In this document: positions 1 through 11,761 of the stretch, one piece after another
Numbering within the stretch: the first letter of the stretch is position 1
How the letters are laid out: each line of letters opens with the position of its first letter
Source: Pterois miles
Lineage: Eukaryota > Chordata > Actinopteri > Perciformes > Scorpaenidae
NCBI GenBank assembly: GCA_947000775.1
Contig: CAMQGK010000242.1
Location: 5,391,001-5,455,000, forward strand
Direction: 5' to 3'
Length of the DNA stretch: 64,000 nucleotides
Position numbers and translations under genes: made by a program
The notes under the pieces: model-generated
The model's input: only the letters and a program-made list of their open reading frames with translations
Told to the model about the DNA's origin: nothing
The model's database searches: none

Positions 1-485
1 GCAGTGCACTCTGAAGAACTGAGGCTGAGATGATTATACTTGTATAACACAATATTCCCTGCCCTGTTTTTGTAAATCAGTAAAACTAAGACAACATTCC
101 TTATAAATTTTGCTTCACGCTGTAAACATCTCTGCCTGTCAAAGGTCTTGGCTCTTTGCATCTGTGATACTCACACACTACAGGAAGCAGCCAGACATCG
201 TCATAAACACCAGATGTTTGATATGATCAGAGTGGCTATTATCTTTAAAAGAGTCCATCACTGTGGTTAGATTGCATTTAGAAACACTTGACATTACTAG
301 ATAATCTGTGCAGGCCATCAGTCCAGACCAAGATCAAGATCAGGGGACTCCCTCTCAGTTGTCATGACGTCCAAATATGCTGTTAACTGGACAGATAAGC
401 CTCTCGACTGCCCTGACTAGCCTGACCCTCAGTACACAAGCGCAGTTGTGTGTTTGAGCACTGTTTTTTGTAAACCTTGTAGTAA
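1..485. other. intergenic, nothing recognised
   Basis: Unique-looking AT-rich DNA. I saw no coding signal, tandem repeat or recognisable transposon. All frames are short. Confidence 0.5.
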
Positions 486-545
486 TAATGAAACATAGCA
501 CTTAACAAAGGCAGTGTTACAAAGTGCTTTACAACCAACATATAA
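486..545 (-). repeat. L2-like LINE/SINE 3' tail, orphan
   Basis: On the minus strand this resembles the short 3' tail shared by fish L2-type LINEs and their SINEs: a run containing gtaaagcactttgtaacactg followed by an A/T-rich end. No upstream LINE body is visible, so it would be a strongly 5'-truncated insertion. The call rests on motif resemblance only. Confidence 0.35.
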
Positions 546-559
546 AACACACAATAATA

Positions 560-990
560 TTTGAATAACCGGCAAGTATGCTACATCCTGGTCCATGTGT
601 CGAAGTTGTGTTTTCTTTGTTTCAGTTGTTATTTCTTGTTTTATTTTGGTATAGTCGCCCCTGTTTCTGGTTTAAATACTTTACTTCCTGCCCTGATATG
701 TTTCCCACTTGTGTGATTACCTGCTCTGCCCTGATGAGATTCACCTGTCTGATTCCAAGTGTTAACCACCTCACTGCAGTGTTTATTGACATCTCATCCT
801 AGTGTTTTTTGTTACTGTTGTCTGTCTCTCTCGGACAATTTCCTGTAATCTACTGTATTTTCTTCCAAGATGATAACTTGTGGGTCATTTTCCTGCCAGT
901 TGCCTTAGTGCTGTCATGGCATAAGGAAAAAAAAAGAGTGAGTGATTTCACTGTTCTCCATCAAGAATAAAGTACCATGTAAATCAATTA
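560..990 (+). mobile_element. degraded LTR-like sequence (Ty3/gypsy type?)
   Basis: Pyrimidine-rich sequence with the texture of fish gypsy LTRs: repeated cctg/ccctg and gtgattacctg-like phrases, then a gtgctgtcatggc stretch and an aataaa polyadenylation-like signal near 965. No internal gag or pol sequence is adjacent and no target duplication was found, so a solo LTR is the best reading. The 74-aa frame at 578-802 is a by-product of the composition. Boundaries are approximate. Confidence 0.35.
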
Positions 991-1092
991 AGGGTAAATA
1001 TAAACCTAATTTTTTGCAACAACCTGATTTCATAAGAAGGCCTATAAACAGCTTGACAGTTTAACCCTCACAATGTCCGGGGGTAAATCTGC

Positions 1093-1378
1093 CCCCACAT
1101 TTTTTTTTTTTTTTAACTTTTAAAATTTTTTTTAAAAAAAGGTTTTTTGGCCCCAAAATTCAAAAAAAAGGGAAAAAAAGGTGGTAAAGGGGGGGGGGGA
1201 AGAAAAAAAAAAGAGGTGAAACAAAAAAAAAAAAAAATATTTTATATAATATTTTAAAAAAAAAAAAAAAAAAGGGGGGTGGTTTTTACCCCAGAGGAGA
1301 AAAGGGGTAGGGGAAAAGAGGGGGAAATATAAGATTATTATATATTTTATTTTTTTTTTTTTTTTTTTTTTTTTTCAA
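1093..1378. repeat. homopolymer-smeared low-complexity block
   Basis: Almost entirely runs of T, A and G with short ggcccc-like islands. It begins right after normal sequence containing ccgggggtaaatctgccccc and ends in a 26-base T run before normal sequence resumes. It is not a regular microsatellite: the run order looks like a real sequence whose every base has been stretched. I suspect a sequencing or consensus artefact over a repeat, as at 2369-2610. Confidence 0.6.
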
Positions 1379-1679
1379 ATCTTAACAGGTGTAAAATGAA
1401 GAGAGACCACATAAAACGACATGTTTTGTTACATTAAAAAGTTTTGCTCCTATAGTGTGTGGTGAGCAATAATTTGGCCAAAACGGCACATCACACACTG
1501 ACAGATTCATTCAGACTAAAGAGACCGACTTAAAAAAAGCAGGAAGAATTAGAGGCACTACTTTGTACTGAAAATTGACAAAGAATTGATGGATGAAGTC
1601 ATGGAGACACAATAAATAAACACTAATCGACAAGTTGGTGGATGGATGGATCAAAAAAAACTGGACTTTACCAGGAGAC

Positions 1680-1850
1680 TGCCGTCCATGTCCCATGTGA
1701 AACCAGAAGTCAGCATTGATTTATTTGTCACGTAACTTACAGAGTTAACTTCTGCCACTTATTTAAAGTAGTTTTGTTGCCTAATTCTAACCAAGTCAAT
1801 CTTTTCCTAAACCTAAATAAGAAGTTTTTTCTATGTTTTGTTGGTTGTCA
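1680..1850 (-). repeat. dispersed family R1 copy
   Basis: Contains the family phrases gaaaccagaagtcagcattg and gatttatttgtcacgtaact, then a loose version of the 'cctaaacctaa' part. Other copies are at 6690-6842 and 7196-7545 (plus), 22775-22960 (minus) and 56260-56545 (plus). The family is non-coding. Its internal phrases (gggacacaaacagcagtctcctgg-like) are related to the F1 family described at 8936. Confidence 0.6.
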
Positions 1851-2303
1851 TGAATATTGATATGTGCGTATGTACGTGAAATTTGTGTGTTAAATTTCGT
1901 GAGTATTTCATGAACTGAGCTGAATCACCTTGGTCTCTGCACATGTGGATGTGTGCTGTTCACTTCAGTGAGCATGTTGATCTGACACTTCATGTTGGGC
2001 AGCATGCACCCAAAACAACTGCAGGAGGCAACAAAGAAGATGAGACTTGATGTGTTTGTTGAATGGAAACTAACTAATCAGCTTTAGGAGTGCACTTATT
2101 GGAGCATTGGAAACTAATCAAAGTGAAGAATGGGGCTATTCAAGTCCAGGAATAAAGCATTCAGTCTCCCTGAGAGGACAAAAGAAGACGTATTAAAGAA
2201 TTAGAGTTACAGCAGTAACAGACAGCCACACCTATTATTTCTGTTGTTTTATTTACAGCTGAGCCCATTAAGTGTCACCACTGTGATGCAATTTGCACAT
2301 TTG

Positions 2304-2628
2304 GGGGCGGCAGTAGCTCAGTCTGTGGGGAGTTGGCTTGGGGAGCGGGGGGTCCCCGGTTCAAGCCCCGAAAAGGAAAAAAAAAGGGGGGGAAAGGGGG
2401 GGGGGGGGGGGGGGGGTTTTCCCCTTGGGGGGGGGGGGGGGGCCCCCGGGGAGGGGGCAAAACCCCCCAAGTTGGGGGGGGGGTTTGGGGGGGGGGCCCC
2501 CCCCTTTATATTTCTCTTTAATTATGGGTGGGGGGGTGTGGGTGGGGGGGACAAAAAAAAAATAAAAAAAGAGGAAAAGAAAATTACCTCCCGGGGGGGG
2601 GAAAAAGGAAAGGTATCTTCTCCTTCTC
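2304..2628 (+). mobile_element. tRNA-headed SINE, body smeared
   Basis: The head has a good RNA polymerase III A box (tagctcagtctgtg, 2314-2327) and B box (ggttcaagccc, 2358-2368), as in tRNA-derived SINEs. The same head lies on the minus strand at 47092-47381. The end (aaaggtatcttctccttctc) matches the family tail. Between them, 2369-2610 is a homopolymer-distorted version of the expected body. The overlapping frames of 60-132 aa, rich in Gly or Pro, are artefacts of this distortion. Confidence 0.65.
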
Positions 2629-2649
2629 AATGTAACAGCTAATACTTGA

Positions 2650-4012
2650 CATGTCATTACATTCATCACAGTACTGATTAAATTTACAATCTGGATACAA
2701 TAACAACAATGCAGCAGCATGTGAATTATTTATAACTGAACCAACCTAACAAAAAGACGTAAACACCTCAAATGTAACTTGTATTTTGATACTTTTGTTA
2801 GTTGTCAAAGTCTTATTGTAACATCAAGAATGTTAAGAAAGTGTGACTGATTCACATTGTTATGTGAACTTTTTTTTTTTCGTTTTTTGACATCCACCTG
2901 ATGACATTAAATGCATCATTTCACAAGCAGCAGGGATGTGACATTAACTATGACCTGCATTTCCATAATCTTTGTGGTTTTGCCTCCGAGGGAGAGCTGA
3001 AAACTCTTTGAAATCAGAATAGTAAAAAAATCACATTTTTATGGTCCCACAGAAGTCAGGGTCAGAGACAGAAAATCCCTCTGGATTCTTACTTGCTTGA
3101 GAAGTGTTGATCCTTGACCTGAAACAATTCTAGACAAATCAGTTTTACTGTAAACACGATCACATGCGATGTCTCAGTGGCCCACAACAGCAGTGGTTTC
3201 CAATCTCTGAGAAAACAAGGTAAACTCCCCCAAAACCTTAGTACTCAGGATAAAATGGAAGAAAGCTCAGGAGACGACATTCAAAGAAGGTTCTCTCTCT
3301 GCTGGGGCTCCATATTTGGGAAAAACACAGTTAGGTCTAACAGTAGATTTAGTTTTTTAGAAATACAAAGCACGGTGATAGGATTATAGTTCAGCAACAA
3401 GACTATAATAGGTTTGAAATAAAGCAGTTCATTGAATATAAGACATCTTACAAAATAATTTCAAGAAATGGATTTGATGAAATGAGTGAATTCGTATGAT
3501 AATATCAATTCAACATTATTCTAAGTCTTAAAATAAAGTCTTCAATTTTAACATTTAACCCAAATTTAAAGGGAAACTTGGACATTTTAGGACAACCAAC
3601 CAGCAACCAATGCTTTGGTTTAATGAGTGACCATGTGAACTGGTTTTCAGCTTAATTCATCAATAGTTGCTTGCTATGTAAATGGTTGGTGTAGATAATA
3701 AACATAGATGAGCACATATTTAAATTGATTTAAGGCTTTTATTCGGACACCTACATGTTCCATTCATGTTTTGAACAGCTGCTGTCACTATAAGTGACTA
3801 TGGTGCAACTGAGAGTCACCAGTTATTATGGCCACCTGTTAAACTGAAACAACTGTATAGCTGCAAGCTATTAAATGTGTTGGTGATAAAAAAAGAAGCT
3901 TATACATGTTGATGATTAAAAAAAATGCTTGTAATTGTAGCAGCCATTTTAAAACTCCATAAACTGGTGTCTGTTTGTCATCTGTCATGGTATTCGACGT
4001 TCTGTATTTGAC
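2650..4012. other. intergenic, nothing recognised
   Basis: AT-rich sequence without a recognisable repeat or gene. A 70-aa frame at 3177-3389 starts in a plain context, has no recognisable domain and no flanking splice signals that I trust. Confidence 0.5.
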
Positions 4013-4337
4013 TGTCACAGCCTGTGGGCAGAGCAGAAGAGGAACAGGGAATCTCAGGCACATGGCCGGAGGGCAGGGCAGACGGGCAGAACCTCCCCAG
4101 GAGGATGGCCTGAGGCAGCACAGACAAGAGAAAGCGGTCAGGAGGGTGTTGGCGAAGGCAGGAGCTCAGCAGTTGTAGGAGGCAAATGCAGGACCTCAGC
4201 GGTCGTAGACGGTGAAGGCAGGACTGCATCTTTCTGCAGCAGCGAAGGCAGGATTCCTAAATTAGGGCTCCTGGCTGACTTTAAGCCTGTTCCTGAGTTT
4301 CCCTGCTCTGCCTCTGCCCTAGTCCAAGGCCATGACA
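4013..4337. mobile_element. GC-rich inverted-repeat element with 30-bp minisatellite
   Basis: The ends form an imperfect inverted repeat of about 50 bases. The left end reads tgtcacagcc..., and the right end read in reverse gives tgtcatggcc...; both then share cagagcag and gggaa(t/a)ctcagg. The interior is much more GC-rich than the flanks. It carries three and a half 30-bp tandem units (4152-4257) built around gcgaaggcagga. Because 30 is a multiple of three, frames on both strands stay open and encode decapeptide repeats rich in Leu, Pro and Ser; this is unlikely to be a gene. No clear target duplication was seen. Confidence 0.45.
4152..4257. repeat. 30-bp minisatellite, about 3.5 units
   Basis: Units start at 4152, 4182, 4212 and 4242, each beginning g(c/t)(g/a)aa(g/t)gcagga. 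They lie inside the inverted-repeat element. Confidence 0.7.
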
Positions 4338-4407
4338 ATGACCACAGATAGCATAATTGTAAACTTCTAGTGACTTGTACGCTCATAATTTCTCTATGGT
4401 GTAACAT

Positions 4408-4620
4408 TAAGATAAGATAAGATAGGATGAAACTTTATTAATCCCCGGAGGGAAATTCAGGTGTCATAGCAGCAGCAACAACAGTACAGATGAAACAACA
4501 GTACAGATGAATACAATATAAGTAAAAGAGAAGGTGCACTAAAGGAAATGGCAATAAAATAAATAAGATAAGTAAAACAATATAAGGAAAGTAAAGTGCA
4601 GCAGGTGGGTGGGTATTGTA
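4408..4620 (-). mobile_element. LINE 3' end (CR1/L2/Rex group)
   Basis: Read on the minus strand this ends in the common fish retroelement tail: gaatttccctccggggatta then ataaagttt, followed by a (TTATC)n-like microsatellite, here agataagataagatagg on the plus strand. Upstream is A-rich 3' untranslated-like sequence with a tandem acagtacagatga duplication (4487-4515). No reverse transcriptase remains. Confidence 0.5.
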
Positions 4621-5875
4621 TATGCATTACATATATATGTAATTATATAATTATATGTAATTATATACATTTGGTCCAGGAATAAATACGGTGCAGATGA
4701 TCAGAGAGTCAATTAGTCATTACACGCCAGGCTTGTCCACAGATAATACGAATAATAGTTCTCCACAGATAATATTGGGCCATTTGTTAATGTCCTCTAC
4801 CCACTCATTGATAGCACACGGATCTAGAAGTTGGTCACCATTTATCAGTCAATTTGTTTAGGTGGCTTTCGCTATCTTTGGTGGATAATGTCCTTAAATA
4901 TCTTGACAAGCTAATGCACTCTGTCCTACTTCTCTTACCAAACTGCATGCACACACTTACATATGGCATCATTGTTTACAAACTGTTAAAATGGTCAATA
5001 AGCTCGCTAGCAGTGGAAAACAGCAACTATAGATGTCATAACTGTTTATCATTTAAACCTACTTAATGAAGAAAACAATTAATTTGCTTAGCTGTACTAA
5101 TAGCTTGATGATAACATGACAGTCAGAGGACTTTGAATGCTGTTCTGTTGTCTCATTATTTGCTCCTTTATATATTGTAATAGTTGCTTGCCTAGGTATT
5201 TAAGCAATGATAAAATATGAGCATGTGAGTTCCAAATCTATTTCTACATGATTACAGTAAATATAGATAACTTCCAAACGGAGGCTTAGCGCAGCATGGG
5301 GCAGCATGGGGCCCTTCCTCCCACACAACAAACAACTCTCAGAACATCTGCAAGACGTTTTTAAGCTTCCACCTCATGCAATTGAATCCCATTATGACTA
5401 AAAGCAACTGTGGCGTCTACCTCAGAATGAACCAAAAAGATTCTAAAATTTCCTGTCAGCTTCTATAATCTATTTTTTAACAGTCTGCAGTCCAGTGACA
5501 GCAATAATAAATGGTCCTTTTATATGCTGGCTCTTTAATACGCATACTGTATAAAGCCACCCTCCCCTCCAGATCTGACTCTGCGTGAGTGCAAGTATGC
5601 CAAAAGAGCAAATATAAAATGTATGAGTGACTTGATAAAAGTAAGATAGCGAGAAGTAATGAGGAGAATTTCATTAAATCGAAGGCATTTTTCACCTGAA
5701 TGAAGGAAAACAAGTCCCACTCTTATCATCAAATGGCATCAAAACAGAGAGCTTTTTGTGCGTTAGCGTCTGATTTGCTGTGTGCATTCCACCTCTATTT
5801 CTAAACACTGTTGACACTTTGCACAATAGTGGTGATAAGAGGCAAACAATTACAGCTCCTGCAATTCCCCTAAAG

Positions 5876-5876
<1 letters not shown>
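4621..5876. other. intergenic; short AT palindromes
   Basis: It begins with a cluster of AT palindromes (for example attacatatatatgtaat at 4627-4644, then aattatataatt). A short tandem gcagcatggg doublet lies at 5293-5312. Otherwise no gene or transposon was recognised. Confidence 0.5.

Positions 5877-5915
<39 letters not shown>
5877..5915. repeat. (CA)n microsatellite
   Basis: About 19 uninterrupted CA units. The overlapping frames with poly-Thr-His or poly-Cys-Val are artefacts. Confidence 0.95.
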
Positions 5916-5917
<2 letters not shown>

Positions 5918-6689
5918 AAAAAGCTTTTTTCTGCAGTTTCTTTACACAAACTTACCGCTCTGTCGAAGATGTATGAGTTATGAGATGGGTGTATGGAACA
6001 AAATGGTCACTTCTGGATTTATGGATTGTTTGTGGTTTGATAAGAGGGGAATTAGACTGGAGGGGGAGGAGAGAGTGAAAGGTGGGTGTGTGGTTTGTGT
6101 CTGCAGCAATAGTGTGGCAGCGCAGAGTGACAATGAAGGGGAGAAAAAGGGAACATGATTGAGTGGGACATTTCGTCAGCCGCAGACGTGAGCTGGACGC
6201 TGGATTGGGCGTGTGTGTGCGCATAGGGGCATACCAAACTCGTAGTCAGCCTGGCCCTATTCTTTACTGCTTTATTGGCATTCTGAAGCAGCCACCTCTG
6301 TGCTAACTGGAGCAGTGCCACAGATTTTGATAGGGCTGCCGGTGCCCATGTCCCTGCTGATTGTCTGTGTGGTTGTGAGAGTGTGTGTGTCTGAACTTTG
6401 GTACATTTGGGGACAAGTTTTGGATTCAAACCAACTGATGAGGGCCAGCGAGTCTACTTGTGCACGTAATTGATATGTCAAGTTTAGTTTCAATACATTA
6501 TGCATCAGCTCAGGAATATTTTTGTTACAGAAGCTTGTTGCATTAATAATGTTTAGAAATGTTTGTAGTATTTTTTTTCTTCTATATATCAAATCACAAC
6601 TTAAAATTTCATAATTATAAATGAATATTCTGTCAACTTTCAGTGATCAGTCAAAATTCTGCAGGTGAAAAGTTATTCCTCATTTATTG
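5916..6689. other. intergenic, nothing recognised
   Basis: No repeat family or coding signal recognised. Several overlapping minus frames of up to 125 aa (5952-6592) have no domain I know and read through CA-rich sequence. Confidence 0.45.
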
Positions 6690-6842
6690 TGTATTCTGCA
6701 AATGTCCAGCAGCATGTGTTACATGCATTTTACTTGTTACATGCATACGGCCTTTTCAAAATAAACATCTGTCTTCATGAGAAATAACTTGCTTATGTTT
6801 AGGAAAATATGGTATTTGGGATAAAATAACTACGTCAGAGAG
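6690..6842 (+). repeat. dispersed family R1 copy (partial)
   Basis: Shares ttacatgcat, cttttcaaaataaa and the 'ttaggaaaatatggt...ataactac' series with the copies at 7196 and 56260. It is cut off by unrelated sequence at about 6842. Confidence 0.55.
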
Positions 6843-7195
6843 AGACGGAGCATGTTGCAGTCTGCCTGCGTCATATTGTTTAAAGATGGCACATCACCAG
6901 GACGACCTGCGAGCCCAGCGGAGCCAGCTGGAGACACAACAAACAGGAAACACATGATCCTATCTGCTTGTCCTGCTGGTTTTGGATGAGCACGAGTGAA
7001 TACTCACAGTACAAAAATGTAATGTCATACTTTAAGTTACACAACCTCAAAATCTATTTTAGTCAACTTTGCAGTAGCATTTCATTTCAACACTGGGAGA
7101 AGATATCTAAATCCAGCTTTAACCTCTGGAAACAACATCAGTCTATACATTTTTATACAACACTTAGTATGATATCTTATGAAAAGTTACTCTAT

Positions 7196-7545
7196 CTATT
7201 CTCTGATGAATGTTCAGCAACATGCATCAATTTCTGCTTGTTACATGCATGTTTTAAAAATAAGCTGAAGAGGAATTTTTTATAGGATGTAATACTTCGG
7301 TCTTCAGTGGAAACTTCTCTATTAGGTTTAGGAAAAAAAAACATGGTTGGGTTGAAATGACTACTGAAGTGGCGTAACTTAAGAATGGAAGTTACGTGAC
7401 AAATAAATCAATACTGACATCTGGTTTCACACAGGACACAAACAGTCTCCTGTGTGAAAGTCCGGTGTTTTTGGTCCCACCCATCCACCCCGACCTCCTC
7501 CCTACGCTGTGTCATCTTTATACTTCCTGGTTCACAATTACATGG
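7196..7545 (+). repeat. dispersed family R1, longest copy
   Basis: Runs from the ttacatgcat part through gaagtggcgtaacttaag, gaagttacgtgacaaataaa and the cccacccatccaccccgacc part. It aligns by eye with 56260-56545 in the same orientation and with 22775-22960 in reverse. It holds no protein domain; the 94-aa frame here is repeat sequence. Confidence 0.65.
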
Positions 7546-8599
7546 ATTACATGCGAATTGATTGAATGTATAGGAATTACAGGATATCACTTCTCATATA
7601 GCTACGAGCAGTGGATGAGAACAGCCTGTTGGAAGGGCATACTCTTGTCCAAACCAACCTTGTCACCACTACACAAATAATTTCCTTTAGTGAATGTAAT
7701 GTGCTTCCATGTGAGGATAAGATAAGAGAAACAGTTAAGATTTGTCTGCAGTAATAAGGTGTTTGCAGACATTTTTGGCTGAACTGCGCCACAAGATGCA
7801 AAGAAATTGTAGCTGAATGTCAATGTCACCCAGTTTGGTTTTCGGGTCTCCATCACAGTAATGCAACTCTCTATTTTTCAGTAAAAAGAAATGGAAGTCA
7901 AAACAGCTGAGTTTTTTTTATTATTATTTCCAAGGTGAGGCCACATAAATGCCTGCACTTCAACTAAAAACAGCACAGGTTGCTGCACTGATGTTGCTCC
8001 AGGTACTGTTGCCAAGTGGATGCCAAAATGGTTGTCATGAGAAAGGATTATACATCTTGGGAATGTTATCACAGTGACAATAATTTCACCACCTTGACAA
8101 CTGTAATACAAACAGAAGAAGTATGATGTACCACAGTAGGCTGCTGCATGATGTCATGTTGTGTTTCAACAAAAGCTGAGTCAGGTTTTCCTTTTTAGTG
8201 ATAGTCCTCTGCATCAGCCTCCCAGTTGGCCAACACAGTGATGCTGTTGAAGTGATGTCATGGGATGCAAGATGATTTATTTCTTGCAGTGCTAAAGTTG
8301 GTCTGAACATGGCCTTCTTGGTTGTTGTGTTGTATTAACTCAATGGTCAGTCCTCACAACAACAGAAATACACAGTGTGTGTGCTAGATAGTTTATTATG
8401 GTGGCTTTTAAAGAGAAGTGGACACAAACCAGTGGTTCATTTAAGAGTGTTTGTAGAAGACAAAGCCGATTTTTCTTCCAAATGGTGCCACTTAGGCACC
8501 AGAATCAAAAGGATTAAACTGAAGTGTGAAAGGGATTAAAGGCCTGTCATGACAACAAATTAGACATCATGCATGGATGTTGGAATACAACTTTCCAAC

Positions 8600-8600
<1 letters not shown>
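7546..8600. other. intergenic, nothing recognised
   Basis: Unclassified sequence. Short frames of 74-84 aa on the minus strand show no domain. Confidence 0.45.

Positions 8601-8601
<1 letters not shown>

Positions 8602-8683
<82 letters not shown>
8602..8683. repeat. (AC)n microsatellite
   Basis: About 41 uninterrupted AC units, the longest dinucleotide CA tract in the window. Confidence 0.95.
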
Positions 8684-8688
<5 letters not shown>

Positions 8689-8935
8689 GGCCTCAGGAGT
8701 ACACACTCCCCCCAAATCAATGATGTAATATTAATTTATCTCACTGACATGGCGACTGAACTCACTCCTCAGGTAGTACTACTGTATAGTACGCATGCAT
8801 ATTGAACCAGCTAGTGTTAATCTCCTTGTATAACATTAAAGGCACCTTTGACTTAAACTCCATTAATCAATTTTTTTCACATCTAGTGTATATCCTCATC
8901 TCCACCAGCTCCTGAGAAAAAACTGTTTGTATACC

Positions 8936-9832
8936 CAACACGTTCTCATCCCAGTTATACTTAGATTTAGGAAAGAACTGCATGGTTGGGCTTAAAACTA
9001 CTTTGTTTGTACAGTTAATATGAAATTATATGTCGTGAACAGGGCACACGAACGATCAGCTGATTGCAACGTTTACTGTTGCAGCGGATGGGTTTACACG
9101 TACATGCCAAACCTTCCCATTTTCGCGGGAGGCATTTTCCAACCTGTTGTTTTCCTTTTGTTATCTCAACCCGTTTCTGGCGCTGCACAGTGTGTATAAG
9201 CCCTCCTGTTTCCACCCTCCTCAGAGAGGAGAGCTGCTCACAACACAACTCGCTTTGAGCTGCGCTCACCACACATCACAACGTGCAGTGCCCAAAGTTG
9301 GGCTTTGCTCGATGCAGCAAATAAACCTTCAATGCACAGCACAAGCTGTTGTTGATAATAGGGGTCAGAGCACAGTGGTGCCGTTGTCACATTGTGTCTG
9401 AATGGACCTTCAGTGAGTCAGGAGAGAGAGAAATGATTGAATGAACAAATAAAAACTGATGAATATGAGTTTATGCCAGAGATTCATGCAAGTTCACCCC
9501 AGAGGGACAAATTATTCTGTTCTTTCTTGAGAATTAAAAGTCAAATTTAAAGTATTAAGATTAAATATGCTGTGGCAGCGTTCTTATTATATTGCTATTT
9601 TCAGTCTTAAAAAGTCACCAGAATGCAGCAAACAAAGTCTTTGAAACTGGGGGAGAACCGCCACTTTGGTTTTAAAATCCTCCCTACTTTTGAAGTCTCA
9701 AGGTTAGCAACTATGGGTTTACATTGTAGTTAATGGAACGTCTGGTGTGGCTCATACAAGAGCTAAAGGATTCCATGTGCAGCAGTATCACACGCTGACG
9801 GCCATGACAAAGCGTCAGTATCTGACACCCTG
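8936..9832 (+). mobile_element. family F1 DNA-transposon-like element, near full length
   Basis: It starts with caacacgttctcatccca and ends with aaagcgtcagtatctgacac cctg. These match, in inverted relation, the termini seen at 17597, 18728-18971 and 60131: one end reads gttctcatcccaactcgtca, the other reads in reverse cgttctcactcccagggtgt. Both ends then share tactgacgcttt. The family therefore has imperfect terminal inverted repeats of roughly 35-40 bases, and I saw no transposase. Superfamily unassigned. The overlapping 64-84 aa frames are not supported as genes. Confidence 0.5.
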
Positions 9833-10190
9833 ACTACATTTGGTTTGCGTTTATCTGAGCTTATTTGCTGAAAAAAAAAAGTTCACTCAATAGCTAGACT
9901 GCACCATACAGTGTTAAATTAAAAGAAAAAGGAAACAAAGACCAAAAATGCTGCTTTTAAAGGGAACTTGTGAGGTTACAGTGGGACATCTAAGATACGC
10001 TTTTAGGGTTGATGTCATTTACAACCTCAGAATGCTGCTGCTGGTGACAATAAAAATAAAAATAAATAATAAAAAGGTTTTTTTTTGTTTTTTTATTTAT
10101 TTTCTGCCTGTCAGTATCATGCCAATAACAAGGATATGATAAATGACAAAACAGAGCAACTTCCATGGGTTCTGATATTTAAAAAAAATA
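9833..10190. other. intergenic, A/T-rich
   Basis: A-rich and T-rich runs. Nothing recognised. Confidence 0.45.
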
Positions 10191-10198
10191 AAAACATA

Positions 10199-10275
10199 AG
10201 CATCTATGACTATAAGTCAGAGCTTTCAAAAAATTTCCATTTATGAATGCGACATGAGGGGGTCATTCAAATAGA
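10199..10275 (+). repeat. dispersed repeat pair member (with 40080-40150)
   Basis: The phrase agctttcaaaaaatttcca, then gaatgcgacatgaggggg, closely matches agctttcagaaactttccac and gaatacgacatgagtggggt at 40091-40141. Two such matches in one window suggest a dispersed repeat of unknown type. Confidence 0.5.
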
Positions 10276-11570
10276 CGGCACCAAGCTCCATTCAGCTGCA
10301 GTGTTGGGCAGTTATTTTCTGTGGATTTGTTGCTACCTGGCAGTTTTATCATCTGTACATGGAGCTTATATCTTCACATTTAGGTCAATGTAGATTTTCA
10401 CATAGCAGCTAATAATTATTGTTTTGAAAGGCATTCTGTTTCTTGAAAATATATAAAATAGGTATATATATATATTTCATTTAACAGGATTTTCCACATT
10501 TTTTTTATAAATAAGTAAAAGCTTAAGCCACATCACATGGTTGGGGTTTGCGTGGTAGATGTGTGAGATTATAGGGTTGAACAAGAGAGCTCGCAGCCAT
10601 TCACTGGATGTGTTGAAATCCAACTAGACAAGCGTATGTGGCCTTGTTTCCTCACTCCCTTTCTCTCTTCATCCCTGAGCATCTGTTTGCATCCTCTCTC
10701 CCAGGCTTCCTGTCTCTCCTCTCTTTTTTTATTCTGTTCCCTGGTTACCATGTGGGCACAGTGTGAGATGTGTTTGTTTGTCTCCTTCGGCAGGTGCTTG
10801 CAAGCAGCATGCATACACTCACTCACGCATCTACGAGTACATGTTCGTAAACATGTCTGGGTGCACACATGCGGTAATGAAAATGTGTTGGTGTTAAAGA
10901 TGCCTAGAGAGATGATTGATATGAAAATCTCAGGATAAGAACAGAATAGAAAGTGAGAAAACTGCTGACAGCCTCATGCATAATGTGCACACACACAGCT
11001 GTCTGTTGTACCAAACTCAGTAGATATCCAGGTAACATTAACATGTGTAACATGTGTAAATGCAAAAGGTTTACATGTCGTTGCACATCTAATGGACTTA
11101 CTGTGATAAATACAGCATCTGGATCAAAACAGGTAGTGCGAACTTGTTCATCATGTTTATTATCTGCTGTGGAGAATACTCAGGTTTACTTTGAGATATG
11201 GGGCTCAGCATGTACACAATGCACATCAACACAACACTAACTACACTTTCAAAAAAAAATACTAAAATGCCTGACACCATAGTGTGAATGAGCAGTTAAA
11301 TGGGGCATTTAAGCTGACAATGCAACACCCATCAAAGCAGACATTATCCATTTGTTTCAGGCTGATTCAGGGACTTTTTGTAATCTTTCCTCTTTTACAG
11401 TATCTGTTAAAAGAGAACTTGTTTACACTCACGCTTTACAGCAGACCTACGCCTTGGTGCCATTCATTTAATGCTGAATGGGAATTTTTATATGAAACTT
11501 TGATGAGAAAGTTTGTAGTACAATAAAGTTAAAACATTAAATATGCTAAATTAAAAAATTAGCATTTCTA
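10276..11570. other. intergenic, nothing recognised
   Basis: No gene or repeat family recognised. Frames of 95-100 aa (10569-10868 minus, 10636-10938 plus, 10953-11240 plus) overlap one another on both strands and show no domain. Confidence 0.45.
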
Positions 11571-11761
11571 TTGCCTCCACATGGCTCTCAATATGGCAAT
11601 GGCTAAGCTGGCAGCTCGCAACAGTGCAAACAGCACTGGTAGTGTTAACTTGAGGGGGAAACGGGGGAGGCTGCTACGCTATCAGCTGTAACTGCCATAT
11701 GAGTGCAGTGCAGAGTGCTGTGCTGAGATTGCCAGTGGAGGGCGCTCACATGCACAAACAA
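11571..11761. repeat. older repeat-like sequence, left part
   Basis: GC-richer sequence ending ggagggcgctcacatgcac. It and the segment right of the LINE (12661-13010) look like two halves of one older dispersed repeat. The short word cacatgca occurs at both junctions (11747-11754 and 12670-12677), as expected for a LINE target duplication. The pairing is an inference. Confidence 0.35.

Noticed and set aside
2244..2720. Gly-rich and Pro-rich frames of 119-132 aa
   Set aside because: They come from G and A runs in the smeared SINE, overlap on both strands, and have no protein character.
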